DNA of 64,000 bases from Planococcus sp. 107-1 (GCF_021513255.1 NZ_CP090977.1:1922001-1986000), one strand, 5' to 3'; positions 17,252-25,844 are shown, counted from the stretch's first letter. Made by a program: numbers and translations. The notes: a model not told the origin generated them from the letters alone.

Positions 17252-19125
17252 ATGTGTGGATTTACAGGGTTTTTAGGAGCAGTCGAACAGCCAGAAATGG
17301 TTTTACATAAGATGATGGATCGCATTATTCATAGAGGACCCGATTCAGCAGGTGAATTCGTTGAAGGAGAAGCAGCGCTCGGATTTCGTCGATTGAGCAT
17401 CATTGGATTGGAAACCGGCGGACAGCCTTTTTACAGTGAAGACGGATGTCTAGTCGCCATGGTGAACGGAGAAATTTATAATTTTATCGAACTTCGCCGT
17501 ACATTGATCAACAAAGGGCATGTCTTTCAAACCGAATCTGATTGTGAAGTGATCCTTCATGGCTACGAAGAATATGGCGAAGGGATTCTTTCCAAACTGC
17601 GCGGTATGTTCGCTTTTGTCATTTGGGACCGGAAAAAGAAACAATTATTCGCAGGGCGTGACATGTTCGGCATTAAGCCATTTTATTATGGCCAAATGAA
17701 TAACACCTTTTTCTTTGGATCGGAAATCAAAAGTTTCCTGCCCCACCCCAGTTTTCAAAAAGAATTCAATAAAGAGGCATTGATGCCTTACCTCTCCTTT
17801 CAATATTCCGTTTTAGAAGAAACGTTTTTCAAAGGCATATTCAAGTTGCCGCCTGCGCATTATTTAATCCATCAAAAAGGCAAAACTACGCTTAAGCGAT
17901 ATTGGGCTCCGGAATTCAAAGAAAAAGATCTGCAGCTTAGCCATCTAGTAGAAGAAATCGACGAGAGCATCCAGGAATCCATCTTAAGCCACCGCATCAG
18001 CGACGTCAAAGTCGGATCTTTTTTATCAAGCGGCGTTGACAGCAGTTATGTAGCCTCTGTTTTAAAGCCTGACCAGACCTTTACTGTCGGCTTCAGCGAT
18101 GAGAATTTCTCTGAAATCGCTAACGCGAAACAACTTTCCGATGAACTGGATATTGAAAATAAGCATTCCATTTTAAATGCCGATCGATGTTTTGAAAAGT
18201 TAGAGACCATCCAATATTTGATGGATGAACCGCATTCCGATCCTTCAATTGTTCCTTTGTATTTCTTAGCGGAACTGGCCAAGAAAGACGTTACCGTAAT
18301 TTTGTCCGGTGAAGGAGCCGATGAATTATTTGGCGGCTACGAAGCTTATGATTTGTCTGCTGGGATGAAAAAATATCAAAAAGTCCGCGCTTCATCCGGA
18401 CACTAGCAGCAAAAACCGCCGCTAAGCTTCCTGAAATGCGCGGCAAGCAATTCCTCATGCATGGCGGGTTGCCGGTAGAAGAATGGTTTATCGGACAAGC
18501 AAAAGTGTTCCGTGAAGCTGAAGCCAAAAAAATTGTGAAAGAAGCTTTTCATCATGCCCCAACAATCCAGGATATTGTCACCCCCTATTACAATCAAGTA
18601 AAAGGACAGGACGACTTGACCAAAAAACAATTTTTGGACATGAACCTTTGGCTCGTAGGAGATATTTTGTTGAAAGCAGATAAGATGAGCATGGCCCATT
18701 CACTGGAAGTTCGTGTTCCGTTCTTAGACAAGCAAGTCATGGCAATTGCTTCAAAAATACCCGCTTCTTATCGTATAAATGAAACGGAAACGAAACACGC
18801 GATGCGTTTGGCTGCAAGAAAAGCTTTGCCGGAAGCATCTGCTGCCAGAAAGAAAATCGGTTTTCCAGTGCCGATCCGCAACTGGATCCGCGAAGAACGG
18901 TTTTATCGCCAAATTAAAACGTATTTTACTAGTGCAGAAGCCGAAGAATTTTTCAGTATTGAAGACATCATGCAGCTGCTGAATGACCATTACGAAGGAA
19001 AAGCCAATAACGGCCGTAAAATTTGGACCATCTTCACTTTCCTGATCTGGCATAAACGCTATTTCCAACTGGATTCAGAACCTGTTGCCGCAGAAAAGCC
19101 AGTCTCTGTTGGTGCAGCAAGTTAA
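17252..19125 (+). CDS. asnB: Asparagine synthetase (glutamine-hydrolysing); frame broken
   Basis: Makes asparagine from aspartate, glutamine and ATP. The start is fixed at ATG 17252 because Cys2 (MCGFTGF) must become the N-terminal nucleophile of the glutaminase domain. RGPDS and NGEIYN follow in that domain. The synthetase domain has the SSGVDSS PP-loop near residue 262 and SGEGADELFGG. The frame breaks at 18385-18390: adding one base in the CCGCGC run joins the two halves (KKYQKV to RFIRTLAAKTAAKLPEMRG) and gives about 624 residues, the length of Bacillus AsnB/AsnO proteins. As written, translation stops at 18406. It has its own terminator and is probably monocistronic. Confidence 0.9.
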
Positions 19126-19128
19126 TCG

Positions 19129-19167
19129 AAAAAAAGCGTCCTTTCTATGAGGAAGGGACGCTTTTTT
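19129..19167 (+). terminator. Terminator of asnB
   Basis: Stem AAAAAGCGTCC / GGGACGCTTTTT with T6, starting 4 bases after the asnB stop. Confidence 0.88.
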
Positions 19168-19222
19168 CATTTCAATAAACACTATTAAAGATTCACAATA
19201 TCTATAATAGACACAAAAAATT

Positions 19223-20728
19223 TTATTGTTTCTTAGCGATAAGAACATAGAGAAATTCGGTCAGGAATTTTTTTTCGATGATCTGCATGCCACTGTTCAC
19301 CAATTTTTCTTCCATTTTTGCACAGGTGATCCGGGGAGCTCTTTCGCTTGCTTGTGTTGGTTCAAGTTCAATGCAGATAAAATGGCCGCCGCTTTTCAAA
19401 ACGTTCATGAATTGCTGCAAAGTCTCCTCCAGAGGATTCACTTCATGGAGCACTAGGGACGCCATGATTACATCAACTGAAGCGTCTGGCAAAGGTAAGC
19501 GATCATTTCCAGCTAGAATGAGTTGGATGTTGGTGATGTGCTCCTGCTCTGCTTTTGAACGAATCATTTCGAGCATGGTTTGATCGATATCAAGCGCATA
19601 GACCGTTCCGTCCACCTTTTGAGCGAATGGCAGTGTGAAATAGCCTGTTCCAGCTCCGAAATCCAAGATATGGTCAGCTTTCTTGAGGGGGATCATGTCC
19701 ATTAATCGTTCAGGGGAAAGCTCCGCTTTTCTAGCTGCACTTTCCAAATAAGCGATTTTTCCACCGTGATGATGGGTATGCTTAGATTTCGAAAAATTAT
19801 TTTCCATTAATCCCAGCTCCTTCTTTTTAGCGAATTTTTCTTCCACAAGATCCGCGTTTACACCAAAAGCGGCCATGCTGCCTTCCGAAGCAGCGATAAT
19901 CAATTGTGCAGGTCCTTCGATTACTGTGTCTCCGCAAGCAAAAACACCTTCAATTGTAGTGCGTTTGAAAGAATCAACTTCGATTCCGCCTTTATCATTT
20001 AGACGGCATCCGAGTGATTCTCCAATAGAAGAAGCTTGTTTCCAGTCTGGTGTAACGAATCCACCTGTACGCTGAATTTTTTGTCCTCCATCAAATTCAA
20101 TCTCTTCCAGCTTCCCCGATTTTCCGCTTAACGATTTGATTTTTTCTTCCCGGATGATAATTCCCTGGCTTTCCAAAATCCTCTTTTCCTCGTCTGTCAG
20201 CTTTGACTTGCCGTTCGTGCAAACAACGAGGTCATTCGACCAATTCGAGACCATCTTGGCCATATGGAATGCCCATTGGCTTTCAGAAATGATGGCAAGC
20301 GGCTGATCTTTCAGTTCCCATCCGTCGCAATACGGACAATTGAATAAACTCATTCCGTAAAACTCTTCCACATGCTTTACTGCCGGCAGAATTTCCTTTA
20401 ATCCTGCTGCCAATATCAGCTTTTTCGATTGAAAACTTTCTCCATTCTCTGTTGTGAGATGGAATAGCCCATTTACCTTTTTGACTTCCTTAACACGCTG
20501 CTTTTCGATCCGTACATCTGGATAATGGCTCAGTTCGGCATGAGCGATTTTTTTCATTTCCTGAGGGTTGATTCCATCTCTAGTCAAATAACCATGGGCT
20601 TCATTCGTCACAGCATTTCTCGGTTTGTTGTCATCAAAAAGGATGGTTTTTCTGCGGGCCCGGCCAAGGACAAGCGATGCGCTCAACCCGGCTGGGCCTC
20701 CCCCTACTACTGCACAATCCAATAACAT
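19223..20728 (-). CDS. Fusion of a thioredoxin-reductase-like flavoprotein and a SAM methyltransferase
   Basis: A 501-residue two-domain protein. Residues about 1-305 are a TrxR-like FAD oxidoreductase: GGGPAGLSASL (FAD), redox pair CPYC in FNCPYCDGWE (about 140), and the FAD-closing ACGDT. After the CxxC, where TrxR has a GxGxxA NADPH motif, this protein reads PLAIISESQWAFHMA with no glycines, so NADPH use is doubtful. Residues about 320-501 are a class I methyltransferase with ILDFGAGTGYF (SAM motif I) and ALDID. ATG 20728 behind GAGGAGATG is chosen over an upstream in-frame ATG at 20764. It lies 13 bases after an Rrf2 regulator gene in the same operon. The substrate is unknown; single-domain relatives include dithiol oxidases. 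Confidence 0.82.
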   Translation of the reverse strand: MLLDCAVVGGGPAGLSASLVLGRARRKTILFDDNKPRNAVTNEAHGYLTRDGINPQEMKKIAHAELSHYPDVRIEKQRVKEVKKVNGLFHLTTENGESFQSKKLILAAGLKEILPAVKHVEEFYGMSLFNCPYCDGWELKDQPLAIISESQWAFHMAKMVSNWSNDLVVCTNGKSKLTDEEKRILESQGIIIREEKIKSLSGKSGKLEEIEFDGGQKIQRTGGFVTPDWKQASSIGESLGCRLNDKGGIEVDSFKRTTIEGVFACGDTVIEGPAQLIIAASEGSMAAFGVNADLVEEKFAKKKELGLMENNFSKSKHTHHHGGKIAYLESAARKAELSPERLMDMIPLKKADHILDFGAGTGYFTLPFAQKVDGTVYALDIDQTMLEMIRSKAEQEHITNIQLILAGNDRLPLPDASVDVIMASLVLHEVNPLEETLQQFMNVLKSGGHFICIELEPTQASERAPRITCAKMEEKLVNSGMQIIEKKFLTEFLYVLIAKKQ

Positions 20729-20741
20729 CCCATCATCTCCT

Positions 20742-21146
20742 CTAAGCTTTTTTATGTTGTTCAATTTCCTTTACAAGATCAGACAAGCGTTTTTCCTGAA
20801 GCTCTTGTTTCATGTTCTCTTCCGCTTGACGCATCGTTTTTTCTATCAGGCAGCCTTCATGATGAATGGTGCAATCAAAAAGATTCGCATCTCCTTCAAT
20901 TGCTTTGATCACATCAAAAAATGAGGCATCGGTTTGAGTTCGAGCAATCTTATACCCCCCTTTCGCCCCCGGAGTCGATTCGATCAACCCCGCTTTAGTC
21001 AGTTTGGTTAAAATCTTAGAAAGATAGGTTGGCGACAGCTTCTGCATTTCGGCCAATTCCTGTACCCCTACAGCATTCTCTTTTGGCACCCGCATTAAAT
21101 GGACCATCGTATGAAGTGCATAATTAGTCGCATTTGAATACTTCAA
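20742..21146 (-). CDS. Rrf2-family transcriptional regulator
   Basis: A 134-residue winged-helix regulator. The N-terminus (YSNATNYALHTMVHLM) and the helix-turn-helix (VQELAEMQKLSPTYLSKILTKLTKAGLI) are typical Rrf2, and GAKGGYKIA is the family wing. Two cysteines (FDC and GCL, about residues 91 and 98) lie in the region that binds FeS clusters in IscR/NsrR; two rather than three makes a redox thiol switch or CymR/YwnA-like behaviour possible. Translation starts at TTG 21146 behind a GAGGAGGAG site. It is co-transcribed with the flavoprotein-methyltransferase gene and presumably controls it, and perhaps the divergent MFS gene. Confidence 0.88.
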   Translation of the reverse strand: MKYSNATNYALHTMVHLMRVPKENAVGVQELAEMQKLSPTYLSKILTKLTKAGLIESTPGAKGGYKIARTQTDASFFDVIKAIEGDANLFDCTIHHEGCLIEKTMRQAEENMKQELQEKRLSDLVKEIEQHKKA

Positions 21147-21199
21147 CTTTTACTCCTCCTCTCAATAAAAGATATTAAAGACTCTTTTTGTCTGTAATT

Positions 21200-21228
21200 A
21201 GATTAACATGTCCTTTCTTCCGTGTCAA
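21200..21228 (-). promoter_or_regulatory. SigA-type promoter of the rrf2 operon
   Basis: On the minus strand TTGACA (21223-21228), a 17-base spacer and TAATCT (21200-21205). This is a near-consensus housekeeping promoter with a leader of about 50 bases before the TTG start. Confidence 0.75.
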
Positions 21229-21236
21229 AGCAGTTC

Positions 21237-21265
21237 TTTCCGTTTTATACGATTGTGCGTATAAT
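21237..21265 (+). promoter_or_regulatory. Probable promoter of the MFS gene
   Basis: A perfect TATAAT at 21260-21265 with a poor -35 (TTTCCG, 21237-21242) at 17 bases. It is back to back with the rrf2 promoter, leaving about 8 bases between the two -35 boxes, so one bound regulator could affect both. Confidence 0.5.
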
Positions 21266-21292
21266 AAATTTAGAAGTATTTTGATAAATCTG

Positions 21293-21405
21293 AATCCCCC
21301 ATGGATTTGTCTCTTCATAGAAAGGAAGCCGCTGCCCATGAAACGTCCAATTTGATATCCCTTCTTCGTTAGAATTTTAGTTGAAAAATGAATTCTTGGG
21401 GGATT
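21293..21405 (+). promoter_or_regulatory. Leader with a sequence complementary to the MFS ribosome-binding site
   Basis: AATCCCCCA at 21293-21301 is exactly complementary to TGGGGGATT at 21397-21405, which is the ribosome-binding site of the MFS gene. Pairing would hide the site in the leader RNA. A 24-codon open frame beginning at 21301 lies between the two arms but has no ribosome-binding site of its own. Confidence 0.45.
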
Positions 21406-21409
21406 ATTA

Positions 21410-22614
21410 ATGAAATTGAATCGCAATTTCACCATTCTATTGACCGGCCAATCTTTCGCCAATATTGGCGATGTGCTTTATATGGTCAGCATTATTTATA
21501 TGATTTATGAATTGACTGGCTCTGCAGCATCTGCTGCATTTGTTCCTTTTATTATCACCAGTTCCATGTTTGTTTCCAATGCCTTGACGCCTCTTCTCAT
21601 GCAGCGCTTTAACTTAAAATGGCTGCTTGCAGGCTCGCAGATCGGCAAAACAGCGCTATTGTTTGGATTAGCCTACGGGATGCCGCTGTTTTCACTTTCC
21701 AATTATTATTTCGGTTTCTTCATTATCGGGTTAATCGCTTTATTGGACGGCTGCGCGGTCCAGCCACCCAATCGCTGATTCCCATTTACGTGGAGAAAAC
21801 GCGGCTCCTGAGAGCGAATGGTGTGAATGATGCCATCACCCAATCGATTCAGACCGTGATGTGGTTTATCGGCGGTTCCCTGTTGTTTTGGTTGGCTGCT
21901 AATGACATTCTTTGGCTGGCTGCCGGCTTATTTTTAATTTCAAGCCTATTGCTCTGCTGCTTGTCTCCCGTTGCTTATAAACCGGACAGCGTCCGGACTA
22001 ACTGGCAGCAAATTAGCCATGGCTGGAAGCTCGTAGCGAAATCGCCTTTTTTGAAGCGTATTGCTTGGATGGATTTTTTGGAAACGGCAGCAGGCACTGT
22101 CTGGATTGCCGCCATTCTTTTAATATTCGTTCAAGAGGCCCTTTTCAAGGGTGAGGCTTGGTGGGGATTCATCAACGGCTCTTTTTTTCTTGGCTTGATT
22201 GCGGGCAGCCTATTGTGCCTGTCGTTTTCTCGGGTATTCGAGGAGAAATTAAGTTGGTTCATTTTTGTTGGCGCTTTTATCAGCAGCATCGCGACGTTCC
22301 TTTTCGGTTTATCCGGTTTTCCTGTTCTGGCTTTGCTTCTTTCGTTTTTGGTAGGAGTCGCCGGTCAAATCAAAAATATCCCGCAACAGACGCTGATTCA
22401 GTCGAGTACAGCTGAATCCGACTTGCCGACTGTTTTCACCACTTTAGGTGCGATTGCGACTGGCACTTTCGGCATCGCATCTCTTTTAATGGGAATCATC
22501 GCAGATGTCTTCGGAATTCGCTCTGTATTTATGCTTTCCGGTTTTCTGCTCCTAGTTGTTGGATTGATCGTCTATAAAGGCAGAGTCCTCTTATGGCGTC
22601 CCCAGCAACTTTAA
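21410..22614 (+). CDS. MFS transporter; frame broken
   Basis: Major facilitator superfamily exporter of about 401 residues after repair, with around 12 hydrophobic segments. The N-terminal TGQSFANIGDVLYMVSIIYMIYELTGS resembles macrolide/multidrug efflux-type MFS proteins; the substrate cannot be named. The first frame stops at 21778; restoring one base in GCGCGG (21753-21758) joins LLDGCA to GPATQSLIPIYVEKTRLLRANG. Its ATG follows a strong GGGGGATT site that may be masked by leader pairing. It is divergent from the rrf2/flavoprotein operon, which suggests a shared response, for example export of the compound handled by that enzyme. Confidence 0.82.
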
Positions 22615-22627
22615 AATCCATAATACG

Positions 22628-22667
22628 AAAAAGACGACAGGAATCCTTTTCCGGTCGTCTTTTCCTA
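22628..22667. terminator. Bidirectional terminator between MFS and M1 peptidase genes
   Basis: Stem AAAAGACGAC / GTCGTCTTTT with an asymmetric inner loop (AGGAAT ... TTCCG pairing). It has A-runs on the left and T-runs on the right, between convergent genes. Confidence 0.8.
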
Positions 22668-22681
22668 TCAACTTATATTTT

Positions 22682-24058
22682 CTATTTCAGCCAGCTGTCT
22701 AAAAACTCACTTTGGTCCCCTTCAAAATAGGCTTCAAAAAACTGCTTGAACGCTTCGCTGTCGACTTGCTTGAATTGAAATTCCTTGTAATAGGCAGATA
22801 AAAATCCAAATGCCGCTTCCGTCCCTCCATTCGCTTCAAAAAACTCTTTGAAAAGCATCGGTACTTTACCGTAAATCGTGGAATAATAGGTCGGTTCTTC
22901 AAAATCGTCCAATGGAATATTGGCGTATTTTTCTGTCGGGTAAGCCGCTTCCGCAAACGCGGCGTCTTCAAATCCGCTGTCTGCATCCCCGTTCTGTCCG
23001 CTAATATACAGCGCACTGCTAAACTCCGTTAAACTCTCATCAAGCCACGATTCCCGGAAAGGGTCATTCGTGACGAGGTAATAAAACCATTGATGGGCAA
23101 TTTCATGGATCAATACGGATTCAAGCGCTTCCTGTTCGGATGCCACTTCAATCATATTCGGATATTCCATATAGCCATCATTTGCGATAATATCCAATTC
23201 AATGTTCGGATTATCGCCAATCTGTTCTTCAAAATATATGTAGGCGTCCGCAGCCATTTCAGCCGTCGTTTCGAGAACCCCAGAACCCTTTGGCGCAAAC
23301 ACCCTCAGTTCTGTGTCATTGGCTTTGATGCTCTGCGTTTCCCAATCGTCTGGATCCAGTAATGCCAGATAAAAATCCTTGATATTTTCACCTTTCACCG
23401 TTCCTGAATCGGCCGGTGCCATTTGGCCATCTTCTGCGGAAGTCGCGACCAAATATTCTTCCGGCAAACGGTAACTGACTAGATAATTTCCGTAGCCCGT
23501 ATCATAGGATTCCCCTTTTGGATCGTAATCCTCTATTACCCATCCATCTTTATAAATCGCAAGCATCGGATACCAATGGGCCAGATAAAAATTATTGTCT
23601 ATTTGAGATAACCGCATGCCATATTCGGGCAGACGCATTCTGTAGTTGATATCCACTACGACTGTCGACTGCGGTTCCAGGTGTTGGTCCAATTCGACCA
23701 GCAAGCCATTATTGTCTACTTGATACTCTGCCTTTTTCCCATTAACTGAAACTGAAGCAAGCTTAAGAGCGGCATCATCGTATTCGTAAAAAGGTGTTTC
23801 TTTTGAATTCATCGCATTTGGCACCAAAAAAAAGCCGATATCTTTTAAAGACTGGTCAGATGAATTAGTGACGGTAATCGAAGCATCAACTCTCACATTG
23901 TCTTCTTTATCCAACACAAGTTTCAGTTCATAGTTTGCATCAATATTTTCCGGTTCAGCTAATAAGGCGCAGTTGAAGAGACACGTTCTGCTGTTTAAAA
24001 ATAGTATCAATGAGACTGCAGCTACAAGTCCAGCCAGTATCCATCCAAATTTCTTCAT
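22682..24058 (-). CDS. Membrane-anchored M1-family (gluzincin) metallopeptidase
   Basis: A 458-residue protein with an N-terminal signal anchor (about 4-21) and an extracytoplasmic body. An M1-like N-terminal beta domain is followed by the catalytic HEIAHQWFY (about 320) and a third zinc ligand 18 residues on (WLDESLTEF), giving exactly HExxH-x18-E. It lacks the GAMEN exopeptidase motif in recognisable form and is shorter than full aminopeptidase N proteins, so it may be an endopeptidase or a minimal aminopeptidase. Cysteines just outside the anchor (RTCLFNC) could form a disulfide. Convergent with the MFS gene; probably monocistronic. Confidence 0.82.
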   Translation of the reverse strand: MKKFGWILAGLVAAVSLILFLNSRTCLFNCALLAEPENIDANYELKLVLDKEDNVRVDASITVTNSSDQSLKDIGFFLVPNAMNSKETPFYEYDDAALKLASVSVNGKKAEYQVDNNGLLVELDQHLEPQSTVVVDINYRMRLPEYGMRLSQIDNNFYLAHWYPMLAIYKDGWVIEDYDPKGESYDTGYGNYLVSYRLPEEYLVATSAEDGQMAPADSGTVKGENIKDFYLALLDPDDWETQSIKANDTELRVFAPKGSGVLETTAEMAADAYIYFEEQIGDNPNIELDIIANDGYMEYPNMIEVASEQEALESVLIHEIAHQWFYYLVTNDPFRESWLDESLTEFSSALYISGQNGDADSGFEDAAFAEAAYPTEKYANIPLDDFEEPTYYSTIYGKVPMLFKEFFEANGGTEAAFGFLSAYYKEFQFKQVDSEAFKQFFEAYFEGDQSEFLDSWLK

Positions 24059-24457
24059 GATAGTTCTCCATTTCTAGAGCCTCTGGCTTCATTTGCTACC
24101 CGTATTCCTTCCAGCGGCTCAAGTGAAACCTCAATTGGCTCATTACTATCAGTTTACCATCATCCATGCATCGATTCTTAAAAACTTATGACAAGCGTTT
24201 TACTTTACTTCATAAATGAAGATAGGTATTATGGTCTTGAATAAGATGTACAGAGCCGACTCGCAAAATCATTATAAGCAAAAGTTGGTTCATGATTTAT
24301 GACTAGATCAATTCCATAAACTGCAGGCAGTGTATTCCAGACAATAGTGCTGGCAATAACGCCAAAAAGAATGTTCCATTCTTTTTGGCGTTTTTTTATT
24401 TCCTGCCCATTGCTCTTATAAATGATTTTCAATTTTAAGTACCTGGAGGATGTTAAT
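24059..24457. other. 400-base intergenic region before ribT
   Basis: It contains no gene that can be supported. There is a strong terminator-like hairpin at 24358-24397. The left part should hold the peptidase promoter. No FMN riboswitch was found upstream of ribT. Confidence 0.55.
24358..24397 (+). terminator. Strong intrinsic terminator upstream of ribT
   Basis: A perfect 16-bp stem AACGCCAAAAAGAATG / CATTCTTTTTGGCGTT with a TTC loop and T7. No plus-strand gene ends nearby, so it may be a leader attenuator for ribT or a relic of a lost gene. Confidence 0.8.
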
Positions 24458-24835
24458 TTGCTAGTTAAATATAAAAAATTAAATGAGAAAATCGCAATGG
24501 GGCTGCTTTCTTTTATGCCCCGCGAACATGATTTGCAAACTTTACAGAATTCAATGGATAGATACACAGAGGACCCCAACTGGCAATTATATCTGTGGAA
24601 ACAAGATGAAGATTTGGTCGGAGTCATTGGGATCGAGTTAGACGAATTGACTTTCACGGTCCACCACGCGGCCGTTAATCCATCATTCAGAAATGAAGGA
24701 ATTGGCCAGCAAATGATTGAAAGAGCTCAACAGCTGCATGAGACATTGGCAATGTGTTCCACACATGAGACGAAAGATTTTCTTGAAAAATGTTGGGCAA
24801 ATCAATATCCGTTAAAAGAAAGTTTGGAGAAATAG
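24458..24835 (+). CDS. ribT: RibT-like GNAT acetyltransferase
   Basis: A 125-residue GNAT-fold protein matching B. subtilis RibT along its length: LLVKYKKLNEKIAMGLLSFMP at the start, LYLWKQDEDLVGVIGIE, and the acetyl-CoA loop NEGIGQQMIERA. In B. subtilis ribT closes the riboflavin operon ribDEAHT; its reaction is not established. The TTG start at 24458 follows a GGAGGATG site. No other rib gene is in the window, so here it is an orphan. Confidence 0.8.
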   Translation: MLVKYKKLNEKIAMGLLSFMPREHDLQTLQNSMDRYTEDPNWQLYLWKQDEDLVGVIGIELDELTFTVHHAAVNPSFRNEGIGQQMIERAQQLHETLAMCSTHETKDFLEKCWANQYPLKESLEK

Positions 24836-24924
24836 GCTTAAAAAAAGTCCAAGAATTCGTTTTCCGCAAAATGAGAACATACTGGTGGAAATTATTACAA
24901 ATTGGTAAAAAATTCAATTATTGT

Positions 24925-24949
24925 GTTTTAATGTAATTTATTTGAGGTA
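24925..24949 (+). promoter_or_regulatory. Possible SigB-type promoter of the KGG-repeat gene
   Basis: GTTTTAA (24925-24931), 12 bases, then GAGGTA (24944-24949), close to the general-stress pattern GTTTAA-N12-15-GGGTAT. It sits about 40 bases before the ATG of a gene class often under SigB control. Confidence 0.45.
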
Positions 24950-24990
24950 GATAATTAATGTAACAAAATACGATTTTAGGAGGAATTGAA

Positions 24991-25236
24991 ATGGCAAACC
25001 AAAACGATGATAACAAAATGAGCAGAGAAGAAGCTGGCCGCATGGGCGGTGAAGCAACATCTGACAGCCACGGCAAGGAATTCTATGAAGAAATCGGTTC
25101 TAAAGGTGGCCAGAACAGCAATAGCGGCGGCCAAAACAGCAGTAATAATAGCAGAAACAACTCCAATGATGGCAAAATGAGCAAAGAAGAAGCTGGCCGA
25201 AAAGGCGGAGAAAACAGCAACGGCGGAAATTCTTAA
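24991..25236 (+). CDS. KGG-repeat stress-type hydrophilic protein
   Basis: An 81-residue, highly hydrophilic, Gly/Asn/Ser-rich protein, probably disordered. It has two copies of the motif KMS(R/K)EEAGR(M/K)GGE (about residues 9-22 and 62-75) and a central partial one (EIGSKGGQ). This is the KGG motif of YciG/GsiB-like general-stress and desiccation proteins. AGGAGG lies 9 bases before the ATG. A SigB-like promoter upstream and a terminator downstream make it a single-gene unit. Confidence 0.8.
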   Translation: MANQNDDNKMSREEAGRMGGEATSDSHGKEFYEEIGSKGGQNSNSGGQNSSNNSRNNSNDGKMSKEEAGRKGGENSNGGNS

Positions 25237-25248
25237 TTTCCTTAAAGC

Positions 25249-25282
25249 AAAAAGACAAAGCGCATAGTCGTTTTGTCTTTTT
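25249..25282 (+). terminator. Terminator of the KGG-repeat gene
   Basis: Stem AAAAAGACAAAGCG / CGTTTTGTCTTTTT with a 6-base loop, 13 bases after the stop. Confidence 0.82.
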
Positions 25283-25485
25283 ATTTTAGATAAGGCAAGT
25301 GAGTTACGTTTCTTACAAAATCTCTTTTGTAAAACTCATCTCCTAGCTTCTTTGTGCCCAAAAAATGATCGAAACATCAGATCTAATCTACAGAATAATG
25401 AAAACTTCTCCGTACACCTCATTTACCATGCCAAATGATGACCAGGAGAAAAAAGCAAATTCTTCGCAGCAGTCCTATCCAGATT

Positions 25486-25515
25486 AAAAAAAGACCTGCT
25501 GGCTTTCAGCAGATC
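25486..25515 (-). terminator. Terminator of dnaD-nth-ypoC
   Basis: On the minus strand GATCTGCTG, a 4-base loop and CAGCAGGTC, then T7. It lies just after the ypoC stop. Confidence 0.82.
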
Positions 25516-25520
25516 CTCTA

Positions 25521-25844
25521 TTACAATAATTCATTTTTCATTTGAATTCTTTTCGCAGCTATCTTCTTTTTCATCTCGGAAAACAATTCATCCAATTGGC
25601 GAAAAGCCGCGTAGTTGCCCGGACGCTGTTCAATAAAGTGAATGCGCTCGTGGCCGTTCATCGGAAAAATTTGTTCTTCGCAATGAGTGAGCAAGGCTTT
25701 AAATAGATCCAAGCCTTGCATCATCTGTTGAGCTGTTTGATTGCAGCGATTTTGATGCAGGTTTGAAATCTCTTCAGCTAATACCGCCCATTGTTCAAAA
25801 AACGGAGAAACGGATTCTTTAGTTAACTTCTGTGATAATTTCAC
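25521..25844 (-). CDS. ypoC: YpoC-like protein
   Basis: A 107-residue helical protein whose gene lies immediately after nth, as ypoC does in Bacillus. GTG 25844 (VKLSQKLTKES) is the likely start; it overlaps nth by 26 bases, and the longer open frame upstream is merely nth read in another frame. The central HENR-like region (NLHQNRC, MQGLDLFKALLTHCEEQIFPMNGHERI) is typical of the family. No function is known; it is shorter than B. subtilis YpoC at the N-terminus. Confidence 0.7.
   Translation of the reverse strand: MKLSQKLTKESVSPFFEQWAVLAEEISNLHQNRCNQTAQQMMQGLDLFKALLTHCEEQIFPMNGHERIHFIEQRPGNYAAFRQLDELFSEMKKKIAAKRIQMKNELL

Noticed and set aside
24059-24457. FMN riboswitch upstream of ribT
   Set aside because: No RFN-element consensus blocks were found; only a plain terminator hairpin is present.
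24229-24657. 142-codon minus-strand open frame between the M1 peptidase gene and ribT
   Set aside because: It overlaps ribT antisense, crosses the terminator hairpin and has no start context. The C-terminal half looked protein-like but no family was recognised.
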